DNA of 64,000 nucleotides from Diorhabda sublineata (lineage: Eukaryota > Arthropoda > Insecta > Coleoptera > Chrysomelidae), in NCBI RefSeq assembly GCF_026230105.1, contig NC_079478.1, forward strand, positions 35,231,653 through 35,295,652, in the 5' to 3' direction. The notes below the pieces were generated by a model. The model saw only the letters and a program-made list of their open reading frames with translations. It ran no database searches and had not been told where the DNA came from. Below are positions 1 to 10,013 of the stretch, piece by piece; the stretch's first letter is position 1, and every line of letters begins with the position of its first letter. A program made the translations under genes and the position numbers.

Positions 1-808
1 ATTTTTTCCAAAACCAAAGCTATGATGTCATATTGCTCTTTCATTTTCGTTGAGTGAGCGATTGGTATTGAGCCATATTTGTTCCCATTATGTAGAAGAA
101 CACATTTCAAACTTCGCTTTGAGCTGTCGATAAATAGGCGCCAATCATCCGGAAAATACTCAGGAAGACCCATTTATACCAAGAGTTCTCTAATAACATG
201 ACAAAATACAAGATTTTGTTCTTCAGAGGAAAAATGTAGCAGCTGCCAGTAACCTGGTAGCCAGTAATTCGACAGGTTGAGATCTTTAGTGAGGTCATTT
301 AATTCATCTTGGTTGAAACATTGAGGAATTGATGATATCGTTTCAAAATCACTGTCACCTTTAGTAGTGTCAGAATTCTGATCAGAGAGACAATATGTGT
401 ATTCAAAGAGCTCTGGTAGCTGGTGAAGAGTTGGAATTGGCACTTCTTCTGAGTCTTGCAGAGACTAAATCTGGATAAGTCCACTTGTTACGGTTCTTTC
501 GATTGATTCCATTGATTGATACTAGGCAGAAATAACAGTCATCGAAGTGATTTTTTGGTTCTCTCCAAACCATTGGTACTCCGAATTTCAGACTTTCCCT
601 ATTTCCGATACTCCACTGTCTTAAATGCTCTGTACAAGTTTTAAAGACAATATGTGGTGCCCAGGTTTTATCCTGATCACCGAGCTTAACACCAAAATAT
701 CCTAGATAAGCAAGGCTCTCTTTACAAAGTCGCTAACAGTTTTTCTGTTTTCCAGTATTCTCTGCATATGTAGCAAAAAATATCAGGATCACATCTACTT
801 GAACTCAT
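1..808 (-). pseudogene. Broken N-terminal part of a multicopy uncharacterised arthropod protein
   Basis: Read on the minus strand from an ATG at 808, the frames give MSSSRCDPDIFCYICREYWK, then after a frameshift a stretch with FGVKLGDQDKTWAPHIV and GVPMVWREPKNHFDDCYFC. Further on come FNQDELNDLTKDLNLS and WRLFIDSSKRSLKCVLLHNG. These blocks occur in this order in a large family of arthropod proteins that databases usually call uncharacterised and that exists in many genomic copies. Function is unknown; copy number suggests association with a mobile element. This copy has a stop or frameshift near residue 26 and more breaks after that. It runs off the left edge of the window, so the C-terminal part is not visible. 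The family match rests on remembered motifs, but the order of several long blocks makes it fairly secure. Confidence 0.72.
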
Positions 809-1009
809 TTTATTTCTATTGAAGAACACAAATACAGCAATTCACATTAACAATCTACGTTTTAGATTTACTTTTCAACAACTCCTTACTAAAGTTGAAG
901 TTTTGAAGGTCACTTCAGATACTGGACAGCTCCGTCTATCGGATTTCTATGGAACTAACTTGATGACACTAATAAGTAGGATTAAATTCCACCAATCAGT
1001 TATATATCT

Positions 1010-1114
1010 CTTATTGTTAGTCTTCTTTTTGTAATAAATGAATTAAAATAATAGTTATTTCATAAATATTACTATTTTAAATTTAATTTGTTACAAAAGA
1101 AGACTGAAAATAAG
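1010..1114. repeat. Imperfect inverted repeat, arms about 44 bp
   Basis: The segment at 1010-1054 (core AGTCTTCTTTTTGTAATAAA) reappears in reverse complement at about 1070-1114 (core TTGTTACAAAAGAAGACT). The loop is about 15 bp. It could form a hairpin, and could be a small fold-back repeat or the end of a decayed MITE. It lies about 200 bp beyond the 5' end of the pseudogene at 1-808. Confidence 0.5.
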
Positions 1115-2555
1115 AAAAATATACAAAAATCTATCCCTGCATAAATTTTGCAACACTCATACTTGAAAGTATTAAATAGAAAAAAGCATTGATAGATAAG
1201 TGGATTTATCTAAAAATCTAGAGCTGATACAGAAAAACTGCTTTCATATTTAGATTCAGCAATAAAAATATAGTTAAAATTAGCTCTAAAATACTAGGCA
1301 CCCAAAAAAATTTGTAGTAAATTCTGTAACCACTTATACCAGATTATCGACTAAGTGCCTTGTGAGTTGGAAGCGCTTTCGCGTGGGGTCTCAAGCCATA
1401 ATTATAGCCGAAATGTTGTCTATAAACTTACTTACTAAAGAGAGAAGTTCTGTCTATAATCGAAAAAGTTCTATCGAAATTAACCTAAGCGGAACTCACG
1501 AATGAAAAACAGCATAGAACGATGACAAAAACAAAAAATTGCCGATGACCTAACCGTGAGCTTGGTGAGGTTAATTTATACTTGATGCAGATAATATCAG
1601 GGCGTGGGTGCTTCCGGGAATACCTTTAAGTACGACACGTCTCATCCAATATGCCGAGCTTGTATGTTTTGCGTTTTGTCCTCGTTTCAAATCATCAGGC
1701 AATAGTTAGAAAACTGTGTTAAAACAGAAGCTTCATCCAGAGACCTTGATGAAAACCAGGCCGCTTGGGAAGAGACAAGACAATCTGACAAGACGAAGCT
1801 GTGGACTTCAAGGACCTGAAGTAAGAGTACGATTACTAGATCTTCTCCCCGCGAAGAGATTTTTTAATCGACAGTAACATAAAAAGATAATATAATAGTA
1901 GACACGTTGGATTTATTTATAGCTTTCGATGTTGTATCAAAGACATTGATGAATGCTCCTAAAATACACAGGTAGATTTACCTCAATTTTCTCTACCAAG
2001 AAAATATAATTGTTCATCAAACCACTGTCTGGTTGTATCTAAACAATTTCCCATAACCTTTGCAGCACAAATTCCGTGTGTTTTTTCTCTATCTATCATC
2101 GAATTGACAGGCGCAAATCAAGGGCATTTAAAAAATAATTGTCGTAAATTAAAGAGAAGACAATTAAACTCAATAACAATCGGTCTATTAAACAATTAAA
2201 TGCAATCTATTTGGGTGAAACACACGCGATTTTTCTGTCAGTCTAAAGATTGATGGATCAAGTGATCCATCGGCGATTCTTTTACGAAATATAGTTCTTT
2301 CGTTAAGGTAAGGTAAGGCGGTAAATCACACAGTGATCTTATAGACAGTGACGGAGAAATAAAAATTATACATACGAGGGTTGCTGCTTAAATTATGAGA
2401 TAGACAAATAAAAATTTATAATTGGATACCTCCAAAACACGTGATTTGAACCCATAAACTGATTCTTCGGGTATAGAAAAACGTTGAACTCGCAATCTCT
2501 AAAGCGGATGAACCATCAATTCGATGTTTTGACTATTCAAAAACGTTTTTGTTTC
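1115..2555. other. No recognisable gene
   Basis: AT-rich sequence without a long reading frame or a transposon motif I can name. Short poly-A and poly-T tracts occur, but no tandem array. Confidence 0.5.
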
Positions 2556-2559
2556 AACT

Positions 2560-2965
2560 GATGTATGAGAGCTTGTCTTGGTTCTTTTGTGATTGGTTTC
2601 TCTGATTTTGGCAAACAAATGCTGGTGTACCGTTCAGAATTGACCGTTTCTACATTGCTCTAATGGAATGTGTGCGACATGTCCAGTTATTCCGAAAAAA
2701 CAAGCGACCATTTGCTTTTTGTGCGAATCAGTTTTTGACCTCCAAATGTTTATGCGATATTGAATGTATGCGAATGGAACTAATGCTCAAGGTAAGCCTC
2801 AATCTCAAGGTACGTCACATGGTTTTGCGTTATTAGTTGATGTATAGTAACGATGTTTTTTTGGCACTACAACCGATTCATCCTGTACGAAGTGCGACCA
2901 CGATTGAATACGAAAACCAGCGAATCGCGGTAGCTCAAGAGGAGTTAATTGCTTGAACACATCAT
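2560..2965 (-). pseudogene. Mariner transposase relic (mauritiana-like)
   Basis: Minus-strand frames give KWSLVFSE in one frame and MVACFFGITGHVAHIPLEQC in another. This is the central DDE-region block of mauritiana-type mariner transposases (usual form ACFFGKTGHVATVPLEQRRT). Upstream in the same orientation are WSHFVQDESVVVP, from the end of the DNA-binding half, and EIEAYL. Frame changes and stops occur every few dozen residues, so it is long dead. The relics at 14080-14480, 31500-32035 and 38430-38700 appear to be the same subfamily. Confidence 0.6.
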
Positions 2966-3890
2966 TAGAACGATTAGTTGCTGGTGGAAATTTCTCCGAA
3001 CAAATTTTGAAAGGATCGGACCGCGTTACGTAACTTGAACATCCTATACGGGAATTCGTAAAGACCGAATGATGTTGCTATTGCCGTTTTATGTATGTCA
3101 TCTTCGTCCAACGGGATTTGGTTGCAAGCTTCAAACAAATCGATTTTCTAATATATTTTTTACCGTGCAGAGCCTGTGGGAAGTCCAACGGGATATTTAT
3201 CTTGTATAGTGCAATAGCTGAGTTGGCCATAGTCGTATATATGTGTAGAGGTGTGGCCCAGCTGCTAGACGATGGTGGTTCCGTGCTCAGATCGACATCG
3301 CGACGAATTTTTTGCGCGCGCTGCAAGCTTTTCTGAGGTGAGCGACTCTGAGTCACAAGTTATGAGTGCTAGTCATTATATCTCGAAACCGCGAAGCGAA
3401 CGTCGAGATCTCAGCAAAGCGACGTCGTTTCCAGAGATTGGCTTAATGTTTTTCGACTACCCTCGACAATAAGACTAGCGACCTTAATTTCGTCGACGTC
3501 TTCCTCATTTACCTCATCTAAACCGATTTCATCCTTATCGAGAGAATGCCCAATGTCTAGCTCTTACTTAAATCTGGCCAAATTTCCTTCCAAACTATTC
3601 CAAAGATCTTTCTGTTATCTCATTCCAACAAAGGCTCAAATTTTCAACAGCATTCTTGACAATGTAGTTGCCCCAAAATTTTCTTATCGGTTGCTTTTCT
3701 TTTCGGCGCGAGTAACGAACCTTGAAAATGAATATAAAGCCTTAATTCTTTGACTGTTGTTGAGTCTTAATTGCGTAAAAACGTTTAACAGACGCGCAGA
3801 AATGCTCGGTGGATCAATTCTAGAAGATTGCAACGTCTCCAGACCTTTCAAAAAAAAAAATGTTTCTTCTTGCTCTGCAAACTAGACCTC
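2966..3890. other. No recognisable gene
   Basis: Open frames of 60-92 codons occur on both strands, but their translations (serine- and arginine-rich, low complexity) match no family I know. I see no splice-site pattern that would make an exon chain. Confidence 0.4.
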
Positions 3891-3901
3891 CACAGCTTTT
3901 A

Positions 3902-4766
3902 TTATCTTTTCGTTGGAAGAAAATTTGCGACCTTTTTACAACTTTTTCTCAGTTGAGGAAAGAGATGATAGTCGAACGCAGCCAAATCTGGTGAATAAAA
4001 GGGTTGTTCTAGCAATTCAAACCCTAAATCACGAATTTTTTGCATGGCAACATGATATTTGTGTGCAGGGGCGTTGTCCTGCAAAAAAAACACCTTTGGA
4101 TAGCTTTCCACGTCTTTTCTCTTTAATTTTTTCCCGTAGAGTGGTCAGTATTGACGAATAGTTATGGTTCTACCCTTATCCAAAAAATTAATCATGATTA
4201 CTCCATGGCAATCCCAAAAAACTGAAGCAGATTTTTGGACACGAAACTTCTTAGGTCTTGGAGATTCAGAGTGTCGCCATTCCATCGATTGTTGCTTTGT
4301 TTCTGGATCGTAGAAATGTACCCAAATCTAATCCATAGTAACAATTCGGTTTAAGAAGTTTTCATCGTTTCCAAATCGAGCACAGATCGAACGCGATGCT
4401 TCGACCCTTGTACGTTTTTGGTCAACATTCATTTGGGGATCCATTTTGCAGCAATTTTTCTCATGTCCAAATTGACTTTGAACTATATGATGAACAAGTT
4501 CGTATGAAATATTCAGTGCTTTAGATCAGATCCGTTTTGGCCCAATTCGACGGTCTGATAAAATCATGTAGTGAACTGCATCGATATTTTCGGGAACTTC
4601 CCGATCGGTCATCATCTTCAATGGAAAATTTACCTCTTTTGAAGCTTGCAGTCCAATTTTTCACGGTCGCATACGAAGGACATTGATCACCAAGAGTATT
4701 AGGCATATCTTTGTAAATCTGCTTACCTCTTAACCCTTTTAAATGCAGGTAGTACTTGATTTTCAC
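3902..4766 (-). pseudogene. Mariner transposase pseudogene, both domains present
   Basis: The minus strand begins at 4766 with LHLKGLRGKQIYKDMPNTLG, then PSYATVKNWTASFKRGKFSI, the paired-like helix-turn-helix half of a mariner transposase. The middle (about 4170-4330) gives MEWRHSESPRPKKFRVQKSA, the block around the second catalytic region. The C-terminal end gives FFLQDNAPAHK, containing the HQDNAPAH-like catalytic Asp, and LLEQPFYSPDLAAFDYHLFP, which carries the third Asp. Length is close to the usual 340-350 codons, so this was a full element, but frames are interrupted between 4110 and 4520. I could not define terminal inverted repeats. It differs from the mauritiana-like relics elsewhere and looks closer to the irritans group. 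Confidence 0.78.
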
Positions 4767-4790
4767 AATTTTGGTGGATATCTTTGTTCT

Positions 4791-6130
4791 TTTAATTTAT
4801 TGGTTTACTTTTTTGACGTCAAACTTTACACTAACACTTCTAATAAGTTATTGTTGGTTACTATAGTATCAATACATCCTCGTATATTATTATGGGCAAT
4901 TTTTTAATGGTACAACCCTTGAACGCCACTGGTAGTTGTAAAGTGTAAAGGTGTACCACCACTAACACCGCAAGAGTACCAACCCGAAGCAGGAAAATTA
5001 CTCAGTAATTGCCAAACGCCGTGACCACCGCCAACCTTATTATTTGAGGTTAGAAAATTTGATTGACAGCTTCTAGTTTTTCTCAATGGTAATTTATGTG
5101 GTTTTTGTTATGAAATATTAGACTCGTGTCAGTCGGACAAGTTTATTGCCTCAGTTATTTGTTGCGGTTCGATATTTTCATTTTTTTTTCTACTTAATGG
5201 TTCTTTGTTTTCATTTTTTGATTTTAATGACTGTATAATAAGGTTGAAGTATGTCTGGAATGAGAAAATTGATTCGGTACGGGGCGTATGAGAAAGGCAA
5301 CTATAAAATTTATCATAACGATTTAGTACTAAACCGAATTGTGTGTGAAGTTTTTCGAAATGTTGTGAATCTAGCTAAATATGTAAGAATCATTATTACG
5401 TTTTGCGGCTAATTTTATGGTCATTATTGTTGTTTTAATTGAAAGCTCGTACTTCAAAGTATGCGTTGTTTATACAGACTCACGATTTAGTATGCTTTCG
5501 CAATAAAATATGAAGAATGTTAAACTTAAGATTCATAATAATATAACCAACCGCCTTTTAAATTTTCATAAACGTCTCTTAGATGACGGACCTTCGACAA
5601 TAAGTACCTATACCCAGTCTTAAAAGACAGACATTAAAGTTGTGAGTATTAATTTGGAAAAGGATCAAAAACTCATTATTTTTATATACTGACAACATTC
5701 CTTTACATGTTTATTGCTTCAACACCGACAATATTAAACTCTTGATCTGTTTAATCCGTCCCGAAAATTTTTGTATAAATGAGGAAAAATATTTATCTAC
5801 GACCACAATTAAAATAAGGCATTTAATTACATATTATAAGTACTACTAAAAGCGAATGAAAAAACAAACAATGAAGTTTCATTAAAACACCCAAAAGAAT
5901 GCGAAAAAGTACTAAATGGATCTGCTCAAAGGTTTTTATTGCAATAATTTTGTATTGTCATTAAGAACTGTAAATCGTTATCGACATTTCGCGAAATATT
6001 TTACAATTTTTGATTGATAAAATGCTGATTGTTAAGCTAAATAAATATGTAGATTGCACTCCTCACTTCCAAATAGAGAAAAACTTCTCTGAGGATTTCG
6101 AAAAATTTCCACCAAAGCCTTAGTGGAGCT
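4791..6130. other. No recognisable gene
   Basis: AT-rich sequence. A 60-codon minus-strand frame at 4904-5086 has no recognisable motif. Nothing else is supported. Confidence 0.45.
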
Positions 6131-6134
6131 AGGT

Positions 6135-6290
6135 GAAGACAATGCCTTAGGTTTTTTGCGTTACAGAAATCCCAAATTCTGTCCTTGATTAGATAGTCAC
6201 TGATGAAAGATATGGAGCGGTAAGATTCAGGTTTGGTGGGATCTTTGCCGAGTTTAAGAATGCCAAACAGGCGTTGAATAGGAAAAACTA
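6135..6290 (-). pseudogene. LINE reverse transcriptase fragment (RT N-terminal blocks)
   Basis: On the minus strand, within a longer open frame, is FGILKLGKDPTKPESYRSIS. This matches the palm-entry block of Jockey/R1-type non-LTR reverse transcriptases (usual form LKPGKDPTLPxSYRPISLL). It continues as FISDYLIKDRIWDF with decayed similarity. No catalytic YADD or FADD motif is present. The fragment stops about 150 bp before the left end of the element at 6439. Confidence 0.55.
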
Positions 6291-6438
6291 GGAAAAAACT
6301 ATCACAGGTAAGTTTTTTTATCAGATTTAATCCCCTCCGGGAGCGCAGCTTCTCCCGACGCGGCATTGAAGAACCTTGATAGTGAAGGCTGCACCAAGTA
6401 GTATGTGGGAAATTTTGTGAAGGCTTCTGGTTATAATA

Positions 6439-7545
6439 CAAGGTGTCCAGAAAGGGTATCAAGTATTTGTAAGTTCAAGTAAACAAAAAATATTTATAAG
6501 CAATAAAAACTTTTATTGTTTTTTGATACCATATGAATTGGAAAATTGTTTGGAAAAGACGTTGCTGGTACTCTTCTAAACGGGAACGAAAATTGGCGAT
6601 AACACGTCGACACAAAGCTCTTGATATTGCTGCCATTTCTGACCTGATGTTTTCCTTCAATTGGGTTAGGTTCGTTGGATTATTTTGATAAACCTTACTT
6701 TTAAGGTATCCCCATACAAAATAGTCAAGCGGACTAAGGTCGGGACTTCTGGGAGGCCAGTTTATGTTACAACTTCGCGAAATGACTTTATTAGGGAATA
6801 ATTCATCATAAAACTTCCATCGAGTCATTCGAGGTATGGCAAGTGGCCCCATCTTGCTGGAACCACGTTCTTGAGTTGAAACCTGCAAACTCCTGCAACT
6901 CTGGGACCAAAAAATTTCGCAACATATCGCAGTAACGGTCGCTATTCACATCGATTGCTCGGCCTCGTTGATCTTCATGAAAATAAGGACCAATAATTCC
7001 TTTAGCAGACATAGCGACCCAAACAACGACCTTTGCGCTGCGCAGGGGTCGTTCATGCTTTCGTCTCGGATTCTTGACTGCCCAGTACCGATAATTCTGC
7101 TTATTAACATGACATTCAAAGTTGTTAAATCGCTGCATCATTTCGTTCGCAAAATTCAGTCGATTAACATAGTCCGTATCCCTCAATTCTTAAGCCAATT
7201 GAATTTTATAGGTTTTTAAATGCAAATCTTCATTTAAAATCAAATGTAAGGACGATTTTTTGATGTTTAACGCTTTCGGATGGATAAAGGTTGATTTCGA
7301 CGAACCGACGCCTCAACTTGTTCAATTGTTTCTTCAACGCGAACTGAACGAGGGCGACCAGAGTTTTGAATTTTAACTGTCGCAACTGTTTTCTCGAACA
7401 TCCTGATCCATCTCCTAATGCTATCGTCACTTGGCGTGGCGTGGCGTGTACGATAGATACGTAGAGCAGTCACTATTGAATCACCGTCGCTCCGTTTCGA
7501 ATGTGGCGCTAAAACAAATACCCGATACTCTTTTTGGACACCTCA
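6439..7545 (-). mobile_element. Tc1/mariner-superfamily element, both termini and TA duplication visible
   Basis: The left end reads CAAGGTGTCCAGAAAGGGTA and the right end, read inward, TGAGGTGTCCAAAAAGAGTA. The similarity continues to about 30 bp (both reach GTATTTG). A TA dinucleotide flanks each side (6437-6438 and 7546-7547), the target duplication of this superfamily. Total length is 1107 bp, enough for one transposase gene, which lies inside on the minus strand and is disabled. The 45238-45945 element has related ends (CAAGGTG...). Confidence 0.8.
6475..7473 (-). pseudogene. Transposase of the 6439-7545 element, frameshifted
   Basis: Domains follow in order on the minus strand. ATPSDDSIRRWIRMFEKT is the first helix-turn-helix, followed by GRPRSVRVEETIEQVEASVR. 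The middle frame has DYVNRLNFANEMMQRFNNFE and CHVNKQNYRYWAVKNPRRKH, then GIIGPYFHEDQRGRAIDVNS and TWFQQDGATCHTSNDSMEVL, with the second catalytic Asp in QQDGATCH. The last frame has WPPRSPDLSPLDYFVWGYLK with the third Asp. This is the common insect transposase group with QQDGATxHT and PPRSPDLxPxDYFLWG signatures. At least three frame changes separate the blocks, so no full protein can be made. Length is near the usual 330-350 codons. Confidence 0.82.
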
Positions 7546-7547
7546 TA

Positions 7548-8150
7548 TTAAGTTTTGTAGGCAAAGTCCCTAGGAAATTTGGGATGTTAGTTGGAGTAAA
7601 GACAATTTGCAGGCGACTTTTCTAAACGGCTTTGTATTCTAGGGAGAAAAATGTTTGACTTTGCACTTTTAAACGTCCTTTCGTTATTTTTTCTATGTGA
7701 GCTTAGAAGACTATTGCCAAAACGTTCGACCTCCTCCTGAAATTCCAAAACCTACTTTCGGAAAAGTCAAGAAAATCATACAAGGAGTCATATGACGACT
7801 TTTTGATTGGTTTAATACTAAAAAAATCAAAAATTACACGGAAAATGTTTTTATTGTATATTTCTCGGAAAAGTCAAGGCAATATTAATGGAAATCCTCA
7901 ACTTTATAATCCCATTATTCAATGTTGAAAACTACCATAAATTTAAATTATACTGTTGGTTACAACAAAGATATTTTTAATATGGTCGTGGATAAAATAT
8001 TGTGTGAAGTCCTTTTATGCACTTGTATTATAAATAACTATTTTCTACCACCGTGCATGGACTACTTACTATAGATACACTGTCAAGTGCGTTAACCTTT
8101 ACTATACGCACTATTTTAAGCAGTAGTGCGTGAAAAAAAACGTATTATTA
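7548..8150. other. No recognisable gene
   Basis: AT-rich, with no supported coding region. The sequence between the transposon end and the tRNA-like block contains only short frames. Confidence 0.4.
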
Positions 8151-8152
8151 AG

Positions 8153-8222
8153 GTCTCCGTAGTGTATAGTGGCTAGAGTACGAGTTTCAAATGCGGGAGG
8201 TCCCAGGTTCAAGTCGCGCTGA
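8153..8222 (+). pseudogene. tRNA-like sequence (tRNA relic or SINE head)
   Basis: The stretch contains an A-box-like TAGTGTATAGTGGCTAGAG near its start and a B-box-like GGTTCAAGTCG at about 8206-8216. The roughly 30-35 bp spacing is that of tRNA internal promoters. The D-arm resembles Asp/Glu-type tRNAs. The acceptor and T stems do not pair well, so it is not an intact tRNA. A degraded tRNA gene or the 5' head of a tRNA-derived SINE both fit; I see no SINE tail. Confidence 0.45.
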
Positions 8223-8359
8223 TGTCATTTTTAATTTTTCTACTTATATAGTAGAATTTCTCGATAACAAATCAATTTCTTCAAAAACTCGAATGGTATA
8301 ATGAATAAATAAGAAGTGACTACTGTGCCACAATACATGAACAAAGAAATACCTGTTTT

Positions 8360-8742
8360 ATATTAAATTTTTCCACCAATAAGCCTTCTCCCGAGAAAAT
8401 CAATTCCAGCGTCAAAACTTCTTTAAAAAATTAGCTGTGGGGCTTGTGACAGAAAAGTATATTGGGCAGACTAAAAGATCCGTTATTGTGCGGTTTAAAG
8501 CTCATTTGAAATATGGACGGGCCGAACAATCAAGTATTGCCGATCACGCTGCCAGTAACAAAATGTTAAAAATAGTATTCAATAATAAATTGTCGGATGC
8601 ATTGTGGGAGAAAGGGATAATACCCTACAGCCCACTCTATAGTTTACTAATCGAGATTCCCTCCAAGGAGGTTTTTCCTCTGGAATTCATTATCGCGGGA
8701 GAAGGCTTATTGGTTGGGAAAATTTAGTATTTAGTACAGGCT
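8360..8742. mobile_element. Penelope-like fragment bounded by inverted repeats
   Basis: A block at about 8363-8412 containing CCAATAAGCCTTCTCCCG is repeated in reverse complement at about 8690-8735. The arms are about 50 bp and imperfect. Between them lies a GIY-YIG coding fragment. Penelope-like elements are known to carry terminal repeats in direct or inverted arrangement, so the arms may be element ends. Just downstream, 8758-8800 carries TTGGTTATCGAAACGCGC, which also appears in the palindrome at 30343-30460. Confidence 0.5.
8436..8727 (+). pseudogene. GIY-YIG endonuclease fragment of a Penelope-like retroelement
   Basis: The reading frame gives EKYIGQTKRSVIVRFKAHLK, matching the YIGQTKRS...R...H core of GIY-YIG domains at the C-terminus of Penelope-like elements. 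It is followed by SSIADHAAS, the IAxH block. One frame upstream reads CGACDRK, which would be the Cys pair normally just before YIGQT, so a single-base shift separates the two. After about residue 45 similarity fades. The first codon of the open frame is GTG, and there is no genuine start here. The domain nicks DNA for target-primed integration in this element class; this copy is a fragment. Confidence 0.62.
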
Positions 8743-9100
8743 TACCTTTCAGTCTCTGAAGCCGATAACTTGGTTATCGAAACGCGCATCCTACAGTTTA
8801 TTTGTGAGTGTTGGTGTGTTTAGCATGATTTAAGGACTAGAAGGTGTGTTCTTCCCGAGGGCTCATTTTCGACCCGTTCTGCGCATCTCTTTGGGAGCGA
8901 ATTCTCATTGGCTGCTTCTTCAACTGGTGCGCTATAGCACACACCTTGTAGTCTTTACATCATGGTGTTTAGTATGAATATAGCCAACGGTTCCAACTTA
9001 GTTAACATGAAACAATGATTTTAAATTGTAATTAATTTCTTAATTCTAAAAGAGGGGATCCCCCAAGTCATTCTTTTTGTTTGCGTCAAATTTTGGCTTA

Positions 9101-9566
9101 GGGCCCTTTCAAACCAAACGAATCCAAATCAATCAGAATCAAGTTGAATCTGATTGACCAAGATTCGGCTTCGAGCGCTCCGTTTAAATGTGACTCTTTT
9201 CCCGCCTTCAGACCGGACGAATCTGGTTCAATCAGGTTTGATTCGATGTCGCACTTGATTCAACCTGTCAGATTCCTCGTCCGGTCAGTCTTGAATCAAC
9301 AACTATACGAGATGGACGTGGAGTTATTGATTTTAAAATTTAAAGAAAATAGTGCGATTTATGACGACTACGAAACACTATTGCATTTAAAACAACTGCG
9401 TCCATGATGATAGCTCAAAAGCAACTAAAAGAAGGAAAGAAGATGAAAGGATTTTTATAGATTCAGGTTGATTCAGCTGGTGTGAAAGAGTGGAGATGAC
9501 GAATCAGATTCAACATGATTCGGAATGATCCAGATTAATTCGGATTCGTTTGGTGTGAAAGGGGTC
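9101..9566. mobile_element. Small Harbinger-type element with TIRs and TTA duplication
   Basis: The left end GGGCCCTTTCAAACCAAACG and the inward-read right end GACCCCTTTCACACCAAACG agree, and both continue into AATCC. TTA flanks both sides (9098-9100 and 9567-9569), the 3-bp target duplication of PIF/Harbinger elements. Length is 466 bp, too short for the two-gene autonomous form, so it is a deletion derivative. The interior repeats a GATTCAA-rich motif several times near both ends. Confidence 0.72.
9312..9407 (+). pseudogene. Possible retained start of the Harbinger MADF/Myb-like accessory gene
   Basis: The frame from the ATG at 9312 reads MDVELLILKFKENSAIYDDY, then ETLLHLKQLRP and two stops. 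The pattern 'hydrophobic-LI...E..xIYD..' resembles the first helix of the MADF domain, which Harbinger accessory proteins often carry. Being inside a Harbinger-type element supports this reading. It is only about 31 codons, so chance similarity is possible. Confidence 0.28.
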
Positions 9567-9569
9567 TTA

Positions 9570-10013
9570 GTAGACCGGGATCATATCAAAGTAGAATCAT
9601 TTTTTCTTCCTCTTTTTCTTAAAACCAACTCTTGGAAATCCCATAGGAGGTTTTCACTTGAAATGAAAAGGATTTTCCCTTTTTGTATCTCACGAGTTTT
9701 TTATTTGATAGATACATAAAACTTGTAGTCCATTCATGTCTTTGTCTACGATCTGCGTTTGAAGATTTTTTATGTAATAAAAATCAACGTGGGTTATGGC
9801 ACTAGAGTTTCGTTTTTTGTAACATCTTTGGACAAAATAAGATGATATACTGACTATCTGCTCTGTTCATAGTGAATACAGTCACAACTCTTTGTGACAT
9901 TAATATTTGGCGCCTCACGCGGAATCTGTTAGTACTAAAGATATGACACTATTCAGATTCCACGTTACATTTGTTTGAAATTATTAGGTTAGGTTTTGAA
10001 ACAAACAAATGCA
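9570..10013. other. No recognisable gene
   Basis: AT-rich gap between two transposons. A 64-codon frame at 9525-9719 straddles the Harbinger right end and is not a gene. One short TTAGGTTAGG run occurs at about 9985. Confidence 0.4.

Noticed and set aside
8750..8800. Possible hammerhead ribozyme: CTGAAG-C-GATAAC...GTTATC-GAAAC at the Penelope-type end (also at 30385-30440)
   Set aside because: The stem II hairpin and GAAAC are suggestive, and hammerheads are known in Penelope-like elements. But the core does not fit CUGANGA cleanly (an extra or wrong base before stem II), and I could not find a consistent stem I/III with the cleavage triplet. A covariance-model search would decide.
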